A DNA stretch of 64,000 nucleotides, from assembly GCF_015709515.1 (NCBI RefSeq), contig NZ_JADNQZ010000059.1, forward strand, positions 62,001 to 126,000, in the 5' to 3' direction. How positions within the stretch are numbered: position 1 is the stretch's first letter; every line of letters begins with the position of its first letter. A model generated the notes under the pieces. The model was not told the origin of the DNA. It searched no databases and saw nothing but the letters and a program-made list of their open reading frames with translations. A program made the translations under genes and the position numbers. The stretch is from Methylocystis sp. H62. GTDB lineage: Bacteria; Pseudomonadota; Alphaproteobacteria; Rhizobiales; Beijerinckiaceae. This document shows, in pieces, positions 34,091 to 43,191 of the stretch.

Positions 34091-35617
34091 ATGAGCGAAA
34101 CTTCAGGCGCCGTTCCCGGCAAAATCCTCGTCGGCGCAAGCGTAGCGGACGGAAAACCACGCGCGTGCCACTACCTTCTGCTCGCGCTTGGCAATCGCCA
34201 TGGCTTGATCGCGGGCGCCACCGGCGGCGGCAAAACCGTTTCGCTGCAGCTGCTCGCCGAAGGCTTCTCGAACGCCGGAACCTGCGTCTTTCTCGCCGAC
34301 GTCAAAGGCGATCTTGCGGGTCTGTCGCAGCCGGGCGAAGGCAAGTCGGCCTTCGTCGCACGCGCCAAGGAGATTGGCGTTCTCTACGAACCCGATCGGT
34401 TTCCCGTCGCCTTCTGGGACGTTTTTGGCGAACAGGGACACCCGGTTCGGGCGTCGATCTCGGAAATGGGGCCGCTGCTTCTGTCGCGCCTGCTCGATTT
34501 GAACGACGTCCAAGAGGGCGTTCTGAATGTCGTTTTCAGGGTTGCGGACGAGCAGGGCATGTTGCTGCTCGATTTGAAGGATTTGCGGGCGATGCTCGCG
34601 CATGTTGCGGAGAACGCCGCAGCCTACAAACAGAAATACGGAAATGTGGCGCCCGCGAGCGTCGGCGCCATTCAGCGGCAGCTGTTGGTGCTGGAGACGC
34701 AAGGCGGCGCAAACTTCTTCGGCGAGCCGGCGCTCGACATCATGGATTTCCTGCGAGTCGATCGCGACGGCCGCGGCGTGATCAATATTCTCGCCGCAGA
34801 CAAAGTCATGCGCGCGCCGCGCCTCTACGCGACCTTCCTTCTTTGGATGCTTTCCGAGCTGTTCGAAGCCCTGCCGGAAGTGGGCGATCTCGAAAAGCCG
34901 AAGCTCGTGTTCTTCTTCGACGAGGCGCATCTTCTCTTCAGCGACGCGCCGAAGGCGCTGCTGTCCGCGATCGAGCAGGTCGTGCGCCTGATCCGGTCCA
35001 AAGGCGTCGGCGTCTATTTCATCACGCAAAATCCGCTCGACGTGCCGGACACGGTTCTGGGCCAGCTCGGCAATCGCATTCAACATGTGCTGCGCGCCTT
35101 CACGCCTCGCGATCAGAAGGCGGTGCGCGCCGCCGCGGAGACCTTTCGCGACAATCGCGCCCTCGAGGAAGCCGAGGCGATCATGCAGCTTGGAGTCGGC
35201 GAAGCGCTGGTGTCGATGCTCGACGCCAAGGGAACGCCCGAAGTCGTCGAACGCACGTTGATCGCGCCGCCGTCCGCCCGCGTGGGACCGATATCGCCGC
35301 AGGAGCGGAAGGCCGTGATGGCCGCGAGCGCCTTCGGGGGAAAATACGACACGATGGTCGATCGCGAATCCGCATTCGAAATGCTGCAGGCGCGCGCCAA
35401 GGGCGCCGGCAAGGACGAGGCTGGAAGCGGCGCGGGCGGCGGTCTGCTCGGCGCGCTCGGCGGCATATTGGGCGGCATTTTTGGCAAGGGCGACAAGAAG
35501 CGCATGTCGACCGCGGAACTTGCGGCGCGCGCCGCGATTCAATCGGCGGCGCGGTCCGCCGGAACACAGATCGCGCGCCAAATTCTGCGCGGCGTGCTGG
35601 GCGGCATGTCGAAATGA
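34091..35617 (+). CDS. HerA-like ATPase (DUF853 family)
   Basis: 508 aa. Walker A is GATGGGKT (42-49) and Walker B is [12 protein letters not shown] (about 271-282). Residues about 300-330 hold the motif [21 protein letters not shown], typical of this FtsK/HerA-related family. A glycine-rich stretch ([19 protein letters not shown]) near residues 445-463 precedes an alanine/arginine-rich tail. The role is uncharacterised: a DNA- or protein-pumping ATPase is expected. No NurA or Mre11 partner is adjacent, which argues against archaeal-type end resection. Confidence 0.9.
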   Translation: MSETSGAVPGKILVGASVADGKPRACHYLLLALGNRHGLIAGATGGGKTVSLQLLAEGFSNAGTCVFLADVKGDLAGLSQPGEGKSAFVARAKEIGVLYEPDRFPVAFWDVFGEQGHPVRASISEMGPLLLSRLLDLNDVQEGVLNVVFRVADEQGMLLLDLKDLRAMLAHVAENAAAYKQKYGNVAPASVGAIQRQLLVLETQGGANFFGEPALDIMDFLRVDRDGRGVINILAADKVMRAPRLYATFLLWMLSELFEALPEVGDLEKPKLVFFFDEAHLLFSDAPKALLSAIEQVVRLIRSKGVGVYFITQNPLDVPDTVLGQLGNRIQHVLRAFTPRDQKAVRAAAETFRDNRALEEAEAIMQLGVGEALVSMLDAKGTPEVVERTLIAPPSARVGPISPQERKAVMAASAFGGKYDTMVDRESAFEMLQARAKGAGKDEAGSGAGGGLLGALGGILGGIFGKGDKKRMSTAELAARAAIQSAARSAGTQIARQILRGVLGGMSK

Positions 35618-35786
35618 GTTCGCGCCCGAAGATCGCGAAATATAACGGGCAGAATCTTCGCCAAACTTGCGCGGCCGAACTCGCGCGGCCGAGCCTTTGA
35701 AACGCGTCATTCACATTGCTGAATCTTAATCCGTGCTTTAGCCTCCCTTCACGCAATTGTCATTTTCCAGCCCACTAGGGGCGCCC

Positions 35787-35792
35787 TATAAT
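35787..35792 (+). promoter_or_regulatory. Candidate -10 element of the rpoH-type gene
   Basis: A perfect TATAAT lies 79 bases before the sigma-factor start. The -35 region (about TTTCCA, 17 bases upstream) is weak, so an activator or an alternative sigma may be needed. Confidence 0.4.
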
Positions 35793-35870
35793 GACCCCCT
35801 GTCGCGGCCGGCGTTTTGTGGCCGCGCATCGCGGACCCGCCTTACTCAGGGGGTTCGTCAGGAGGGACTT

Positions 35871-36755
35871 ATGGCGAATGCCTTGCCAATCGTCTCAGAA
35901 GATGGCCTAGCCCGCTATCTTTCTGAAATCAGGCGGTTTCCAATGTTGGAGCCGCAGCAGGAATATATGCTTGCCAAGCGCTGGCGCGAGCATGAGGACG
36001 CCAAGGCCGCGCAGGAGCTCATCACGTCGCATCTGCGACTCGTGGCGAAGATCGCCATGGGCTATCGCGGCTACGGCTTGCCGATCGGGGAAATCGTTTC
36101 CGAAGGCAATGTCGGCCTCATGCAGGCGGTCAAGCGCTTCGAGCCCGAGCGCGGCTTCCGCCTCGCGACTTATGCAATGTGGTGGATCCGCGCCTCCATC
36201 CAAGAGTATATTTTGCGCTCCTGGTCGCTCGTCAAAATGGGCACCACCGCGAGTCAAAAAAAGCTCTTCTTCAATCTTCGCAAGGCCAAGAGCCGCATCT
36301 CCGCCTTCGAGGAAGGCGACCTACGGCCTGAGAACGTCGAAAAGATCGCGCATCGGCTTGGCGTGTCCAAGCAGGACGTCATCGACATGAATCGCCGCAT
36401 GGGCGGCGACGCTTCGCTCAACACGCCTCTGCGCGAGGAAGGCGAAGGCGAATGGCAGGACTGGCTCGTCGACGACAGCGTCGATCAGGAGCATCTGCTC
36501 GTCGCCCACGAAGAAAGCGACAATCGCCTGAAGGCGCTACGCGGCGCGCTTGACGTGCTCAATCCGCGCGAGCGGCGCATCTTCGAGGCGCGGCGTCTGT
36601 CCGACGATCCTGTCACGCTCGAAACGCTCTCCGAGGAATTCGGCGTGTCGCGCGAGCGCGTGCGCCAGATCGAGGTGCGCGCCTTCGAGAAGGTGCAGGC
36701 GGCGGTGCGCGACGGCGTCGCGCGAATCGAGTCGACGCATGCGCCGGCGATCTAG
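35871..36755 (+). CDS. rpoH: RNA polymerase heat-shock sigma factor (sigma-32 type)
   Basis: 294 aa. Region 2 is complete (HLRLVAKIAMGYRGYGLP, FRLATYAMWWIRASIQEYIL), the RpoH box QKKLFFNLRK is present, and region 4 has a helix-turn-helix ending FGVSRERVRQIEVRAFEKV. It directs polymerase to heat-shock promoters. AGGAGGGA lies four bases before ATG 35871. Alphaproteobacteria often have more than one rpoH, so this may be either copy. It stands alone between the HerA-like gene and a convergent M48 protease gene. Confidence 0.95.
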   Translation: MANALPIVSEDGLARYLSEIRRFPMLEPQQEYMLAKRWREHEDAKAAQELITSHLRLVAKIAMGYRGYGLPIGEIVSEGNVGLMQAVKRFEPERGFRLATYAMWWIRASIQEYILRSWSLVKMGTTASQKKLFFNLRKAKSRISAFEEGDLRPENVEKIAHRLGVSKQDVIDMNRRMGGDASLNTPLREEGEGEWQDWLVDDSVDQEHLLVAHEESDNRLKALRGALDVLNPRERRIFEARRLSDDPVTLETLSEEFGVSRERVRQIEVRAFEKVQAAVRDGVARIESTHAPAI

Positions 36756-36761
36756 GCGGGG

Positions 36762-37832
36762 CTAGTCGCAGATCTTCTGCAACGCCTTCCATTCGTCGGC
36801 GGTGAGCACGGGTTCAGCCGTGGCTTTGTCCGCCGCCGAGAGCTTGGCGAGTCTGTCTTCGCTCAAGGGGTGATCGTGAAGGATGGTGAGGAAGCCGTCT
36901 TTTTCCTTGCCCGTCACGCGCAGCAGCAATTCGCCCATCGGTTTCGCGGGCCGGCCGAGGCGGGCCAGCGTTTGCGCTGCGAATGCGTCGGCCTGCGCTT
37001 CGGTTTCGCGCGAATTGGCGGCGGTGAGCAGGGTCTTGCCGACGAAGACGATGGCGCCGCCGCCCGTCACGTCGCCAAAGAGCAGGCCGAAGAGATAGGC
37101 GATTCCGCCATCGGCGATGACGCGGCGAAGATGATCGCGGTTCTGTAAATGGCCGAACTCGTGCGCCAGAACGCCGAGGATTTCGTCCTGCGACTGCGCC
37201 TTCTCCAAGAGCCCGGCCAGGATGAAGACCTTGCCCCCTGGCAGCGCGAAGGCGTTTGGCGTCTTCGAGGAGATCGCCTCGATTGTCGCTGGCAGGCGAA
37301 GGCCGGATGCATCCTGCAAGCGTTGGGAAAGCTTCGCGAGCGCGGCGGCGCCCTTGGGGGACGCACAGCTCTTCCCGTCAAATAGCTCCCGCACTTGCCC
37401 TTCAGCCGCATCGCCGAGACGTTTTTCCCACGCGACCGGCACGAGTGGCGCGAGCCGGTCGGCGGCGAAGGGAACCCCGAACCAGACCAGGCCGACGATT
37501 GAAACGGTTGCAGCGAACGACCAGCCGACGATGTTAAGCGTCGACCCGTCGGCGTGCAGCGCCGCGTCATCCGCGAGCTTCGGACAATGGCGTTCAATCT
37601 CGCGCTGAGTGTCACCATCTCGGATATCGAGATGCGCCAATTGCGCCGCGCCAATCGCCCGCAGCCGCATCACGTCGGGCGGCGCTGGAATGCGCCGCAC
37701 GTCGACGTAGGACCACGCGGAGAGAACCGCGCCGTCCTCGCATATGTCCAGCGTCGGACCTAAAACGAGCGTCACTCGGCGCTTTTTATTGACCAAGCCG
37801 TCGAAATAGATCGCTTCGAACTTCGCTGTCAC
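36762..37832 (-). CDS. M48 family metalloprotease
   Basis: 356 aa. The zinc site is HEFGH (H224, E225, H228), with a third ligand in SRETEAQADAF (about E276/E278). One transmembrane helix lies at about 101-122. The first 100 residues form a separate beta-rich domain. Such proteases act in envelope quality control. The gene follows the DUF898 gene by five bases, and the two almost certainly form one transcript. Confidence 0.92.
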   Translation of the reverse strand: MTAKFEAIYFDGLVNKKRRVTLVLGPTLDICEDGAVLSAWSYVDVRRIPAPPDVMRLRAIGAAQLAHLDIRDGDTQREIERHCPKLADDAALHADGSTLNIVGWSFAATVSIVGLVWFGVPFAADRLAPLVPVAWEKRLGDAAEGQVRELFDGKSCASPKGAAALAKLSQRLQDASGLRLPATIEAISSKTPNAFALPGGKVFILAGLLEKAQSQDEILGVLAHEFGHLQNRDHLRRVIADGGIAYLFGLLFGDVTGGGAIVFVGKTLLTAANSRETEAQADAFAAQTLARLGRPAKPMGELLLRVTGKEKDGFLTILHDHPLSEDRLAKLSAADKATAEPVLTADEWKALQKICD

Positions 37833-37837
37833 CTTGA

Positions 37838-38995
37838 TCAGAACCCCACGACATCAAGACTGTCGGCGAAGCCTTCGCCGAGCGCCGTCGGCGGCGATGC
37901 ATCGAGCCGCATCGCGACTTCTTGAGCGGCGTGCAAATTGTGAATCGTCAGCGAATTGACGACGATCCGCCACACCCGCTGGACGAAGTAGGTTCGCCAC
38001 AGAATCGAATATTGCACGATCAGCGCGAGATAGATCAGTACGCCCAAAATGATTCCGGGGATCTTAGGCATGAGCCCAATGGCGAGTGCGACGGTCAGCG
38101 CGGCCACTACCGAAGCAAAGAGAAGGCCGGTAAAAGTCCAGTAATTTCCTGACAGCGCGTGACGCTCCAGGGTCGAAGTCGCCCGCACGTCGCCGATGCA
38201 CACGCCCTCGAGCCACCACTTCCACTGCAACGCCTTATACCGCGCGTAGATGAAGACGGTGGCGGCAAGAGTCGGCAGCATCAACAGGAGCCAGCCTGCT
38301 TCCTTCGTTATTCCAGTGAGGACTGGACCCGCGAAGAAAGTGGTCGTCGTGAGCGCAGCCCCGACCCATAGTCGCCAGCCGTGCTTGAAGAAATTGTCGC
38401 CGGTCGCGACGAAATCGCCGCGAAGCTCGCCATAGTAGGTGTGGCGCATTTTGTAGCGCTCCAGCGCCGCCTGCATCCATGGCAGAGCCAACCCCAGGGA
38501 TATGATCGTTAGGAGTTCCCAGCCCATGGCGCGTAGCGCATAGGAAAGGCCGGAGCCATCCATTTGAAAGCGTAGTCCGCGCCAGGCGGTGCGATGCAGG
38601 CGATAGCGCCGGGCGCGATAGGTGGCGAACTGCCAGAACGCCACAAAGAACACGCCGATCAGCAAAGAAGCGAAAGACTTCTCACGTTCGACTTCGACGC
38701 CGAGCAGGAAGGAGGCGAGATAGATCGGCGCCAGGATCGCCATGGCGAAGAAGAAGCCGATGAGCAATTCGCGCGCCGTGCCGAGATAGGCGAAGGCGTC
38801 GCCGTCGAGAATCGTATGCGACCACAGATGCTGGCGGATTTTTGTGGCGAGCCAGAAACGGTAGAAGCCGACGGTGACGATCTCGAGAGGCGCGCCTTTG
38901 AACAGGAGGTCGCGAAATTCGTCGTCGTGGCCGGTGAAAACAATATCGCTCGACTCCGGCGCGCGTTGCGCCGCCTCCATTGTCATGTCGTTCAT
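37838..38995 (-). CDS. DUF898 (YjgN-like) polytopic membrane protein
   Basis: 385 aa from the ATG at 38995, which has AAGGGGG eight bases upstream. It has six to eight hydrophobic helices and the repeated DUF898 signature: an F-x-G hydrophilic lead (FTGHDDEFRDLLFKG), GFYRFWLATKIRQHLW, then later LGLALPWMQAALERYKM. Function is unknown; it is often paired with M48 peptidases, as here. Confidence 0.9.
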   Translation of the reverse strand: MNDMTMEAAQRAPESSDIVFTGHDDEFRDLLFKGAPLEIVTVGFYRFWLATKIRQHLWSHTILDGDAFAYLGTARELLIGFFFAMAILAPIYLASFLLGVEVEREKSFASLLIGVFFVAFWQFATYRARRYRLHRTAWRGLRFQMDGSGLSYALRAMGWELLTIISLGLALPWMQAALERYKMRHTYYGELRGDFVATGDNFFKHGWRLWVGAALTTTTFFAGPVLTGITKEAGWLLLMLPTLAATVFIYARYKALQWKWWLEGVCIGDVRATSTLERHALSGNYWTFTGLLFASVVAALTVALAIGLMPKIPGIILGVLIYLALIVQYSILWRTYFVQRVWRIVVNSLTIHNLHAAQEVAMRLDASPPTALGEGFADSLDVVGF

Positions 38996-39124
38996 GAAAA
39001 AAGCCCCCTTGAACAAGGCGAATACTGCACCGCCACATGACCTTGGACAAGCCTGTCCCGCGCCGCATCGACGCTATATTCCCAAGCAGCAGAGATATTT
39101 TATGCAAACGCATAGGAACAGGAC

Positions 39125-39802
39125 ATGTCCCATTGGCTCATCGCCGGCGCGAGCCGCGGCATTGGATTGGAGGCTGCGCGTCAGCTTACAGCGCGCGGGG
39201 AGCGGGTGACCGCGAGCGTGCGCAGCGCGGCGGGAGCGGCGGCGTTGAAAGCGGCCGCGCCCGAGGCGGCGATCCTGCAGTTCGACGTTCGCAATGAGGC
39301 CGAGATCGAGGCCGCCGCCGCGCAGGTTTCCGATCCTGTCGACGCGCTCATCGTCAACGCCGGCGCCTATGGGCCGCAGCGCCAATCCTCCACCGATATG
39401 GATTTCGAAGGCGCGCTCGATCTTCTCTCGGTCAATACGCTGGGCCCGCTGCGCGTCGTCCAGGCCTTTCTGCCGCTGATAAAACGCGGCGCGCATCCCC
39501 GCATCGTCATGATGTCGAGCATACTCGGCTCGATGTCGCTCGAGGGGACATTCAACGTCGCCTACCGCGTGTCTAAAGCGGGGCTGAACAAGATCGCGCA
39601 ATGTCTCGCCGCCGATCTGAAGGCGGAGCGCATTATCGTCGTCGCGATGCATCCCGGCTGGGTGCGCACCGACATGGGCGGGCCGGACGCCAAGCTCGAC
39701 GTGCGCGACAGCGTGGCCGGAATCATTCGAGTCGCCGAGTCCCTGACCCTCGCCGACACGCGCCGCTATCTCGACTACCGCGGCGAAAATATTCCCTGGT
39801 GA
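39125..39802 (+). CDS. Short-chain dehydrogenase/reductase
   Basis: 225 aa. The NAD(P)-binding motif GASRGIG (8-14), NNAG-equivalent VNAGAYG, and the catalytic S132, Y147 and K151 (YRVSKAG) are present. It resembles the C-factor/sepiapterin-reductase-like subgroup. The substrate is unknown. It converges on the ABC ATPase gene. Confidence 0.92.
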   Translation: MSHWLIAGASRGIGLEAARQLTARGERVTASVRSAAGAAALKAAAPEAAILQFDVRNEAEIEAAAAQVSDPVDALIVNAGAYGPQRQSSTDMDFEGALDLLSVNTLGPLRVVQAFLPLIKRGAHPRIVMMSSILGSMSLEGTFNVAYRVSKAGLNKIAQCLAADLKAERIIVVAMHPGWVRTDMGGPDAKLDVRDSVAGIIRVAESLTLADTRRYLDYRGENIPW

Positions 39803-39821
39803 AGCAGGAGACGCTCAAGCG

Positions 39822-40583
39822 CTAGTGATGTCTCGGCTGCGCCCCGGCGCGCGCAGCGGCGAGCGCCTCTCGCGCCTGGGTCTCGAGCGCCTCGGCGGCA
39901 TCTTTCTGCAGCCTGCGCGGCGCTGGCACATCAATCGTCGCGACGACGCAGGCAGGGCGCGCCGACAATAGAAACAGCCTGTCGCCCAGCGCAATCGCCT
40001 CGCGCAGATCGTGCGTCACGATCAGCGTGGTGATGCGCCGCTCATCGATGAGCCTTGCGATCATCTCGCGCAGATCTCGGGCAAGCGCCGCGTCGAGCGA
40101 CACAAGCGGCTCGTCGAGCAGCAGCAGGTCCGGCTTGACGGCGAGCGCCCGCGCAAGCGCGACGCGCCGGGCGAGCCCCAGCGAGAGTTCGCGCGGGAAA
40201 TGCGATGCGTGCTCGGCGAGACCGAGTTCGTCGAGAAGCGCGGCGATGTCGTCTTCGCGCGCATGCGGCGCGGCGATGCGGATATTGTCGATGACGCTGC
40301 GCCAGGGCAGCAATCGCGGCTCTTGGAAAACCATGCCGAGTCGGCCGTGTTCGGGCAGGACGATGGTTCCGACATAGTCCTTGTCGAGTCCGGCGATGAG
40401 CCGCAGCAGCGTGGTCTTGCCGCAGCCGGAAGGGCCGACGACCGCGCCCGCCTGTCCCGCTGGCAGCGTCAGCCGCAAATCTTCCAGCGCGCGAAGCGAG
40501 CTGCCGCTGCCGGAATGATAATCCTTAGACGCGATCGAGACGTCGAGAGACGCCGCGCCGCCAGCGCGAGACGTGTCGTTCAA
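39822..40583 (-). CDS. ABC transporter ATP-binding protein (NrtD/TauB/SsuB type)
   Basis: 253 aa. Walker A is GPSGCGKT (50-57), the Q-loop is VFQEPRLLPW, Walker B is LLLLDEP and the switch histidine is in VTHDLREA. The signature motif is LSLGLARRVALARAL, so the usual LSGGQ is degenerate. The start overlaps the permease end by 59 bases. It energises an importer with the two following minus-strand components upstream. Confidence 0.92.
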   Translation of the reverse strand: MNDTSRAGGAASLDVSIASKDYHSGSGSSLRALEDLRLTLPAGQAGAVVGPSGCGKTTLLRLIAGLDKDYVGTIVLPEHGRLGMVFQEPRLLPWRSVIDNIRIAAPHAREDDIAALLDELGLAEHASHFPRELSLGLARRVALARALAVKPDLLLLDEPLVSLDAALARDLREMIARLIDERRITTLIVTHDLREAIALGDRLFLLSARPACVVATIDVPAPRRLQKDAAEALETQAREALAAARAGAQPRHH

Positions 40584-41280
40584 GAGGCTGCACCAGGAAA
40601 GTTTCGACGCCGAGCATCAGCGCGACGAAGGGAAGCGCGTAAGCAAGCAGAAGCTTCATGTCAAAGAGCTGGAAGGCCATGTTGATTTCGAATCCGACGC
40701 CGTTCGAGCGCCCCAGCAGTTCGACGACGAGAACGATCTTCCAGACGAGCGACAGGCCGGAGCGCGTCGCCGCCGCAAGATAGGGCGCGAGCTGCGGCAG
40801 GACGAGATGCTTGACACGCGCGGCGGAAGAAAAGCGAAACACATGCGCCATGTCCTCAAGATGCGGATCAAGCGCCCGCGCGCCTTCGCGCACGACGACG
40901 ATGGCGTTGGGCAGCTTGTTGAGCGCGACGGCGCCGATCGCGGCGACTTCCGTGAGGCCCGCCCAGACGTAAGCGAGCACGATGACGACCAGCGCCGGCA
41001 GATTGAGCAGCGTGATCAGCCAGGGATCGAGCAGCCGGTCCGCGAGCTTGTTGCGACCCATGACATAGCCGATCGCCGTCCCGAAACTCATGGCGAGCGC
41101 GAAGGCGGCGATAACCCGCGCCAGCGTGATCGCGAGATTGGAGAAGAGGGCGCCGGAGACCGCCTCTTCATAAATCTTCTCGAAAACGGCCGAAGGTCCC
41201 GGAAGGCGGCGCGGATCGGATAGTGACGCACCGATTTGCCAAAGCAGGAGCAGAGCGGCAAGCGAGATGAAACGGATCAA
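40525..41280 (-). CDS. ABC transporter permease (NrtB/TauC type)
   Basis: 251 aa with about six transmembrane helices and the cytoplasmic EAA-loop region (MAHVFRFSSAARVKHLVLPQLAPYL). It belongs to the nitrate/sulfonate/taurine permease group. It overlaps the substrate-binding gene by four bases (ATGA). Confidence 0.93.
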   Translation of the reverse strand: MIRFISLAALLLLWQIGASLSDPRRLPGPSAVFEKIYEEAVSGALFSNLAITLARVIAAFALAMSFGTAIGYVMGRNKLADRLLDPWLITLLNLPALVVIVLAYVWAGLTEVAAIGAVALNKLPNAIVVVREGARALDPHLEDMAHVFRFSSAARVKHLVLPQLAPYLAAATRSGLSLVWKIVLVVELLGRSNGVGFEINMAFQLFDMKLLLAYALPFVALMLGVETFLVQPLERHVSRWRRGVSRRLDRV

Positions 41281-42257
41281 TGCGGCTTGCCCTTGGCGTC
41301 CTTGTAGAAGGTTCCGGGATCAAGCGTCTTGCTGGGGCCGACGAGCTTTTCGCCGCCGAGCGCGGCGAGCGCGCCATAGAGCGCGCGCGCGTCGGCCTCT
41401 TCCTGCGCGATCGAGCGTTTCGGCGCGCCGGCGACATAGCGCTTGCGGTAGACGTCGAGCGTCTTGGCGTCCTTGCCGACGAGGCGCTGCGTCTTGACCA
41501 CGTCCCAAGCCTTGTCAGAAGTCGCGATCAGCTCTTTCGCCTTCTTCGTCATTGAGAAGAAGCGCGCCAGCGCGTCGCTGTTCTTCGCTGCGAAACCTTC
41601 GTCGAAGACATAGCCGGTGACGACGACGTCGCCCTTGGCGCCGAGCGCCTTCTCGACGTCGGTGAGTTCGACGGCGCGGGTGAAGCCTTGCCCTTCAAGA
41701 TCGGCGGCGAAATTCCAGAATACGAGCGCCGCGTCAATCTCGCCCTGCAGCGCCTTTTCGGCGATGAGCGGCGGCGCGCCGTAGAGCACGGTTGCGGACT
41801 TGTCGAGATCGACGCCATTCTTGAGCGCATAGGCCTTAAGCATGAGCCAGCTCTTGTCGAGCGGCCCGCCGGCGACGCCAAGTTTCTTGCCGGCGAGATC
41901 CTTGACGCTCTTGATCGTGGGGTTCTTGGTCATCACCGCGCCGATCGCCGAGGAATGCGGGTAGAAGGTCAGCTTCGCGCCCTGCGCGCGCTGGCGCGCG
42001 ACCCAGAGCCAATCGGAGAGGATGAGGTCGGCGCCGCCGCCCTGGATGGCGATCTTGCCGGCGTCGGTCGAGGCGAGTTCGGTGGCGTCGATGTCGAGCT
42101 TGGCTTCCGTATCGAGGCCGAACGCCTTGGCGACGGCAAGTTCCCAGCCAAGCGCGCCGGTCTTCTGCAGCGCGATACGCAGTTTTTCCGCCTGGGCCGG
42201 CGTGGCGAGGAAGACGCAGGCGAGACAGGCGGCGAGAGCGACGAAGAAGCGTTGCAT
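41277..42257 (-). CDS. ABC transporter substrate-binding protein (NrtA/SsuA type)
   Basis: 326 aa from ATG 42257, with AAGGAAAAC just upstream. The signal peptide (about 1-23, ending AQA) leads to a periplasmic binding domain of the NMT1/SsuA-like group (LRIALQKTGALGWELAVAK, then GGADLILSDWLWVARQR). The ligand is not predictable from the sequence; such proteins bind nitrate, sulfonates, thiamine precursors, bicarbonate and others. It heads a three-gene operon. The region before it (42258-42666) has no other gene, only repeats. Confidence 0.9.
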   Translation of the reverse strand: MQRFFVALAACLACVFLATPAQAEKLRIALQKTGALGWELAVAKAFGLDTEAKLDIDATELASTDAGKIAIQGGGADLILSDWLWVARQRAQGAKLTFYPHSSAIGAVMTKNPTIKSVKDLAGKKLGVAGGPLDKSWLMLKAYALKNGVDLDKSATVLYGAPPLIAEKALQGEIDAALVFWNFAADLEGQGFTRAVELTDVEKALGAKGDVVVTGYVFDEGFAAKNSDALARFFSMTKKAKELIATSDKAWDVVKTQRLVGKDAKTLDVYRKRYVAGAPKRSIAQEEADARALYGALAALGGEKLVGPSKTLDPGTFYKDAKGKPH

Positions 42258-42325
42258 GTTTTCCTTAAGGTTTTGGCTGAATGTCTTACCGCAGGATGGA
42301 CATGGCGTCGATGCGTCTGCGCCTT

Positions 42326-42379
42326 CACCCCACCCCGCATTGCTTCGCAATGCGACCGTCCCCCTCAAGGGGAGGGTGG
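42326..42379. repeat. GC-rich palindromic repeat, copy 1
   Basis: Layout: CACCCCACCCC, hairpin GCATTGCTTCGCAATGC, then CCCCTCAAGGGGAGGGTGG. It is one of five related copies around the DUF559 gene. Confidence 0.9.
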
Positions 42380-42446
42380 CTAACCGATGCACGAAGCTCG
42401 ACGAAAACTCTCTTGACGATAGCGTTCGATCCCACTCGCGCGATTT

Positions 42447-42495
42447 CACCCTCCCCTAGAGGGGGAGGGTCGGCGCGAAGCGCCGGGGTGGGGTG
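42447..42495. repeat. GC-rich palindromic repeat, copy 2 (inverted)
   Basis: Reverse layout: CACCCTCCCCTAGAGGGGGA, hairpin GGCGCGAAGCGCC, then GGGGTGGGGTG. The inner hairpin differs from copies 1 and 3. Confidence 0.9.
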
Positions 42496-42571
42496 ACGCG
42501 TGTCGAAAATCTTCGCCACGGAGCAGCCGTCGCCAAACTGACTTCTTCCAATTTAATAGATTCCGCGCGGT

Positions 42572-42625
42572 CACCCCACCCCGCATTGCTGCGCAATGCG
42601 ACCCTCCCCCTCAAGGGGAGGGTGA
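42572..42625. repeat. GC-rich palindromic repeat, copy 3
   Basis: Same layout as copy 1, with hairpin GCATTGCTGCGCAATGC, ending GGGGAGGGTGAGG about 40 bases before the DUF559 start. Confidence 0.9.
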
Positions 42626-42666
42626 GGTTACGCCCTTTGCCCAAAGAAGCGTAAGAATGAGGCTCG

Positions 42667-43038
42667 ATGAAAAATAATGACGGGCTTAGCGGCTTTCGTC
42701 GCGCCAATGCGAAGCGGCTTCGCGTCAATACGACGAGCGCCGAAGATCGCCTGTGGCGCGCGCTCGACCGCGTGCCGCTCGTCAAGACGCATTTTCGGCG
42801 TCAGGCGCCGGTCGGTCCGTATGTCGTCGATTTCGTCTCGCTGCGCGCACGGCTTGTGATCGAACTCGACGGACCGTCGCATACGGAACCAGGCGTAGCG
42901 GACAAAGACGCGCGCCGGACGGCATGGCTCGAAAGCGAAGGCTACCGCGTTCTGCGCTTCTGGAATGCCGAAGTTTACGACAATATCGATGGCGTGCTGG
43001 ATACGATCCATGCGGCGCTTTACCCACCCTCCCCTTGA
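42667..43038 (+). CDS. DUF559 (Vsr/MutH-like) endonuclease-domain protein
   Basis: 123 aa. It has the DUF559 core of the PD-(D/E)XK superfamily: TSAEDRLWRALDR, FRRQAPVGPYVVDFV, LVIELDGPSH and YRVLRFWNAEVYDN. The aspartate in VVDFV and the E/D of ELDG are the likely metal ligands. The last residues (YPPSP) are encoded by repeat copy 4, so the repeat supplies the stop codon. The gene lies between repeat copies 1-3 and 4-5. Its target is unknown; proteins of this family are often found next to such repeats. Confidence 0.9.
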   Translation: MKNNDGLSGFRRANAKRLRVNTTSAEDRLWRALDRVPLVKTHFRRQAPVGPYVVDFVSLRARLVIELDGPSHTEPGVADKDARRTAWLESEGYRVLRFWNAEVYDNIDGVLDTIHAALYPPSP

Positions 43039-43073
43039 GGGGGAGGGTCGGCGCGCAGCGCCGGGGTGGGGTG
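43025..43073. repeat. GC-rich palindromic repeat, copy 4 (inverted)
   Basis: Layout as copy 2 (CACCCTCCCCTTGAGGGGGA, hairpin GGCGCGCAGCGCC, GGGGTGGGGTG). It overlaps the 3' end of the DUF559 gene. Confidence 0.9.
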
Positions 43074-43133
43074 CCACATCGCAAAGGATTTGTCGTTAAG
43101 CGACGGCTCAACGCGCGCCTGTTGACGGATTGA

Positions 43134-43173
43134 GCATTGCTGCGCAATGCGACCCGCCCTCAAGGGGAGGGTG
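43134..43173. repeat. GC-rich palindromic repeat, copy 5 (partial)
   Basis: Starts at the hairpin GCATTGCTGCGCAATGC and ends GGGGAGGGTG; the outer CACCCC arm is missing. A short AAGGGG remnant follows near 43195. Confidence 0.85.
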
Positions 43174-43191
43174 AGGTTACGCGCTTCGTCC

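Noticed and set aside
34103-35710. 535-codon minus-strand frame opposite the HerA-like ATPase
   Set aside because: Antisense shadow; the plus-strand protein has Walker A and B motifs.
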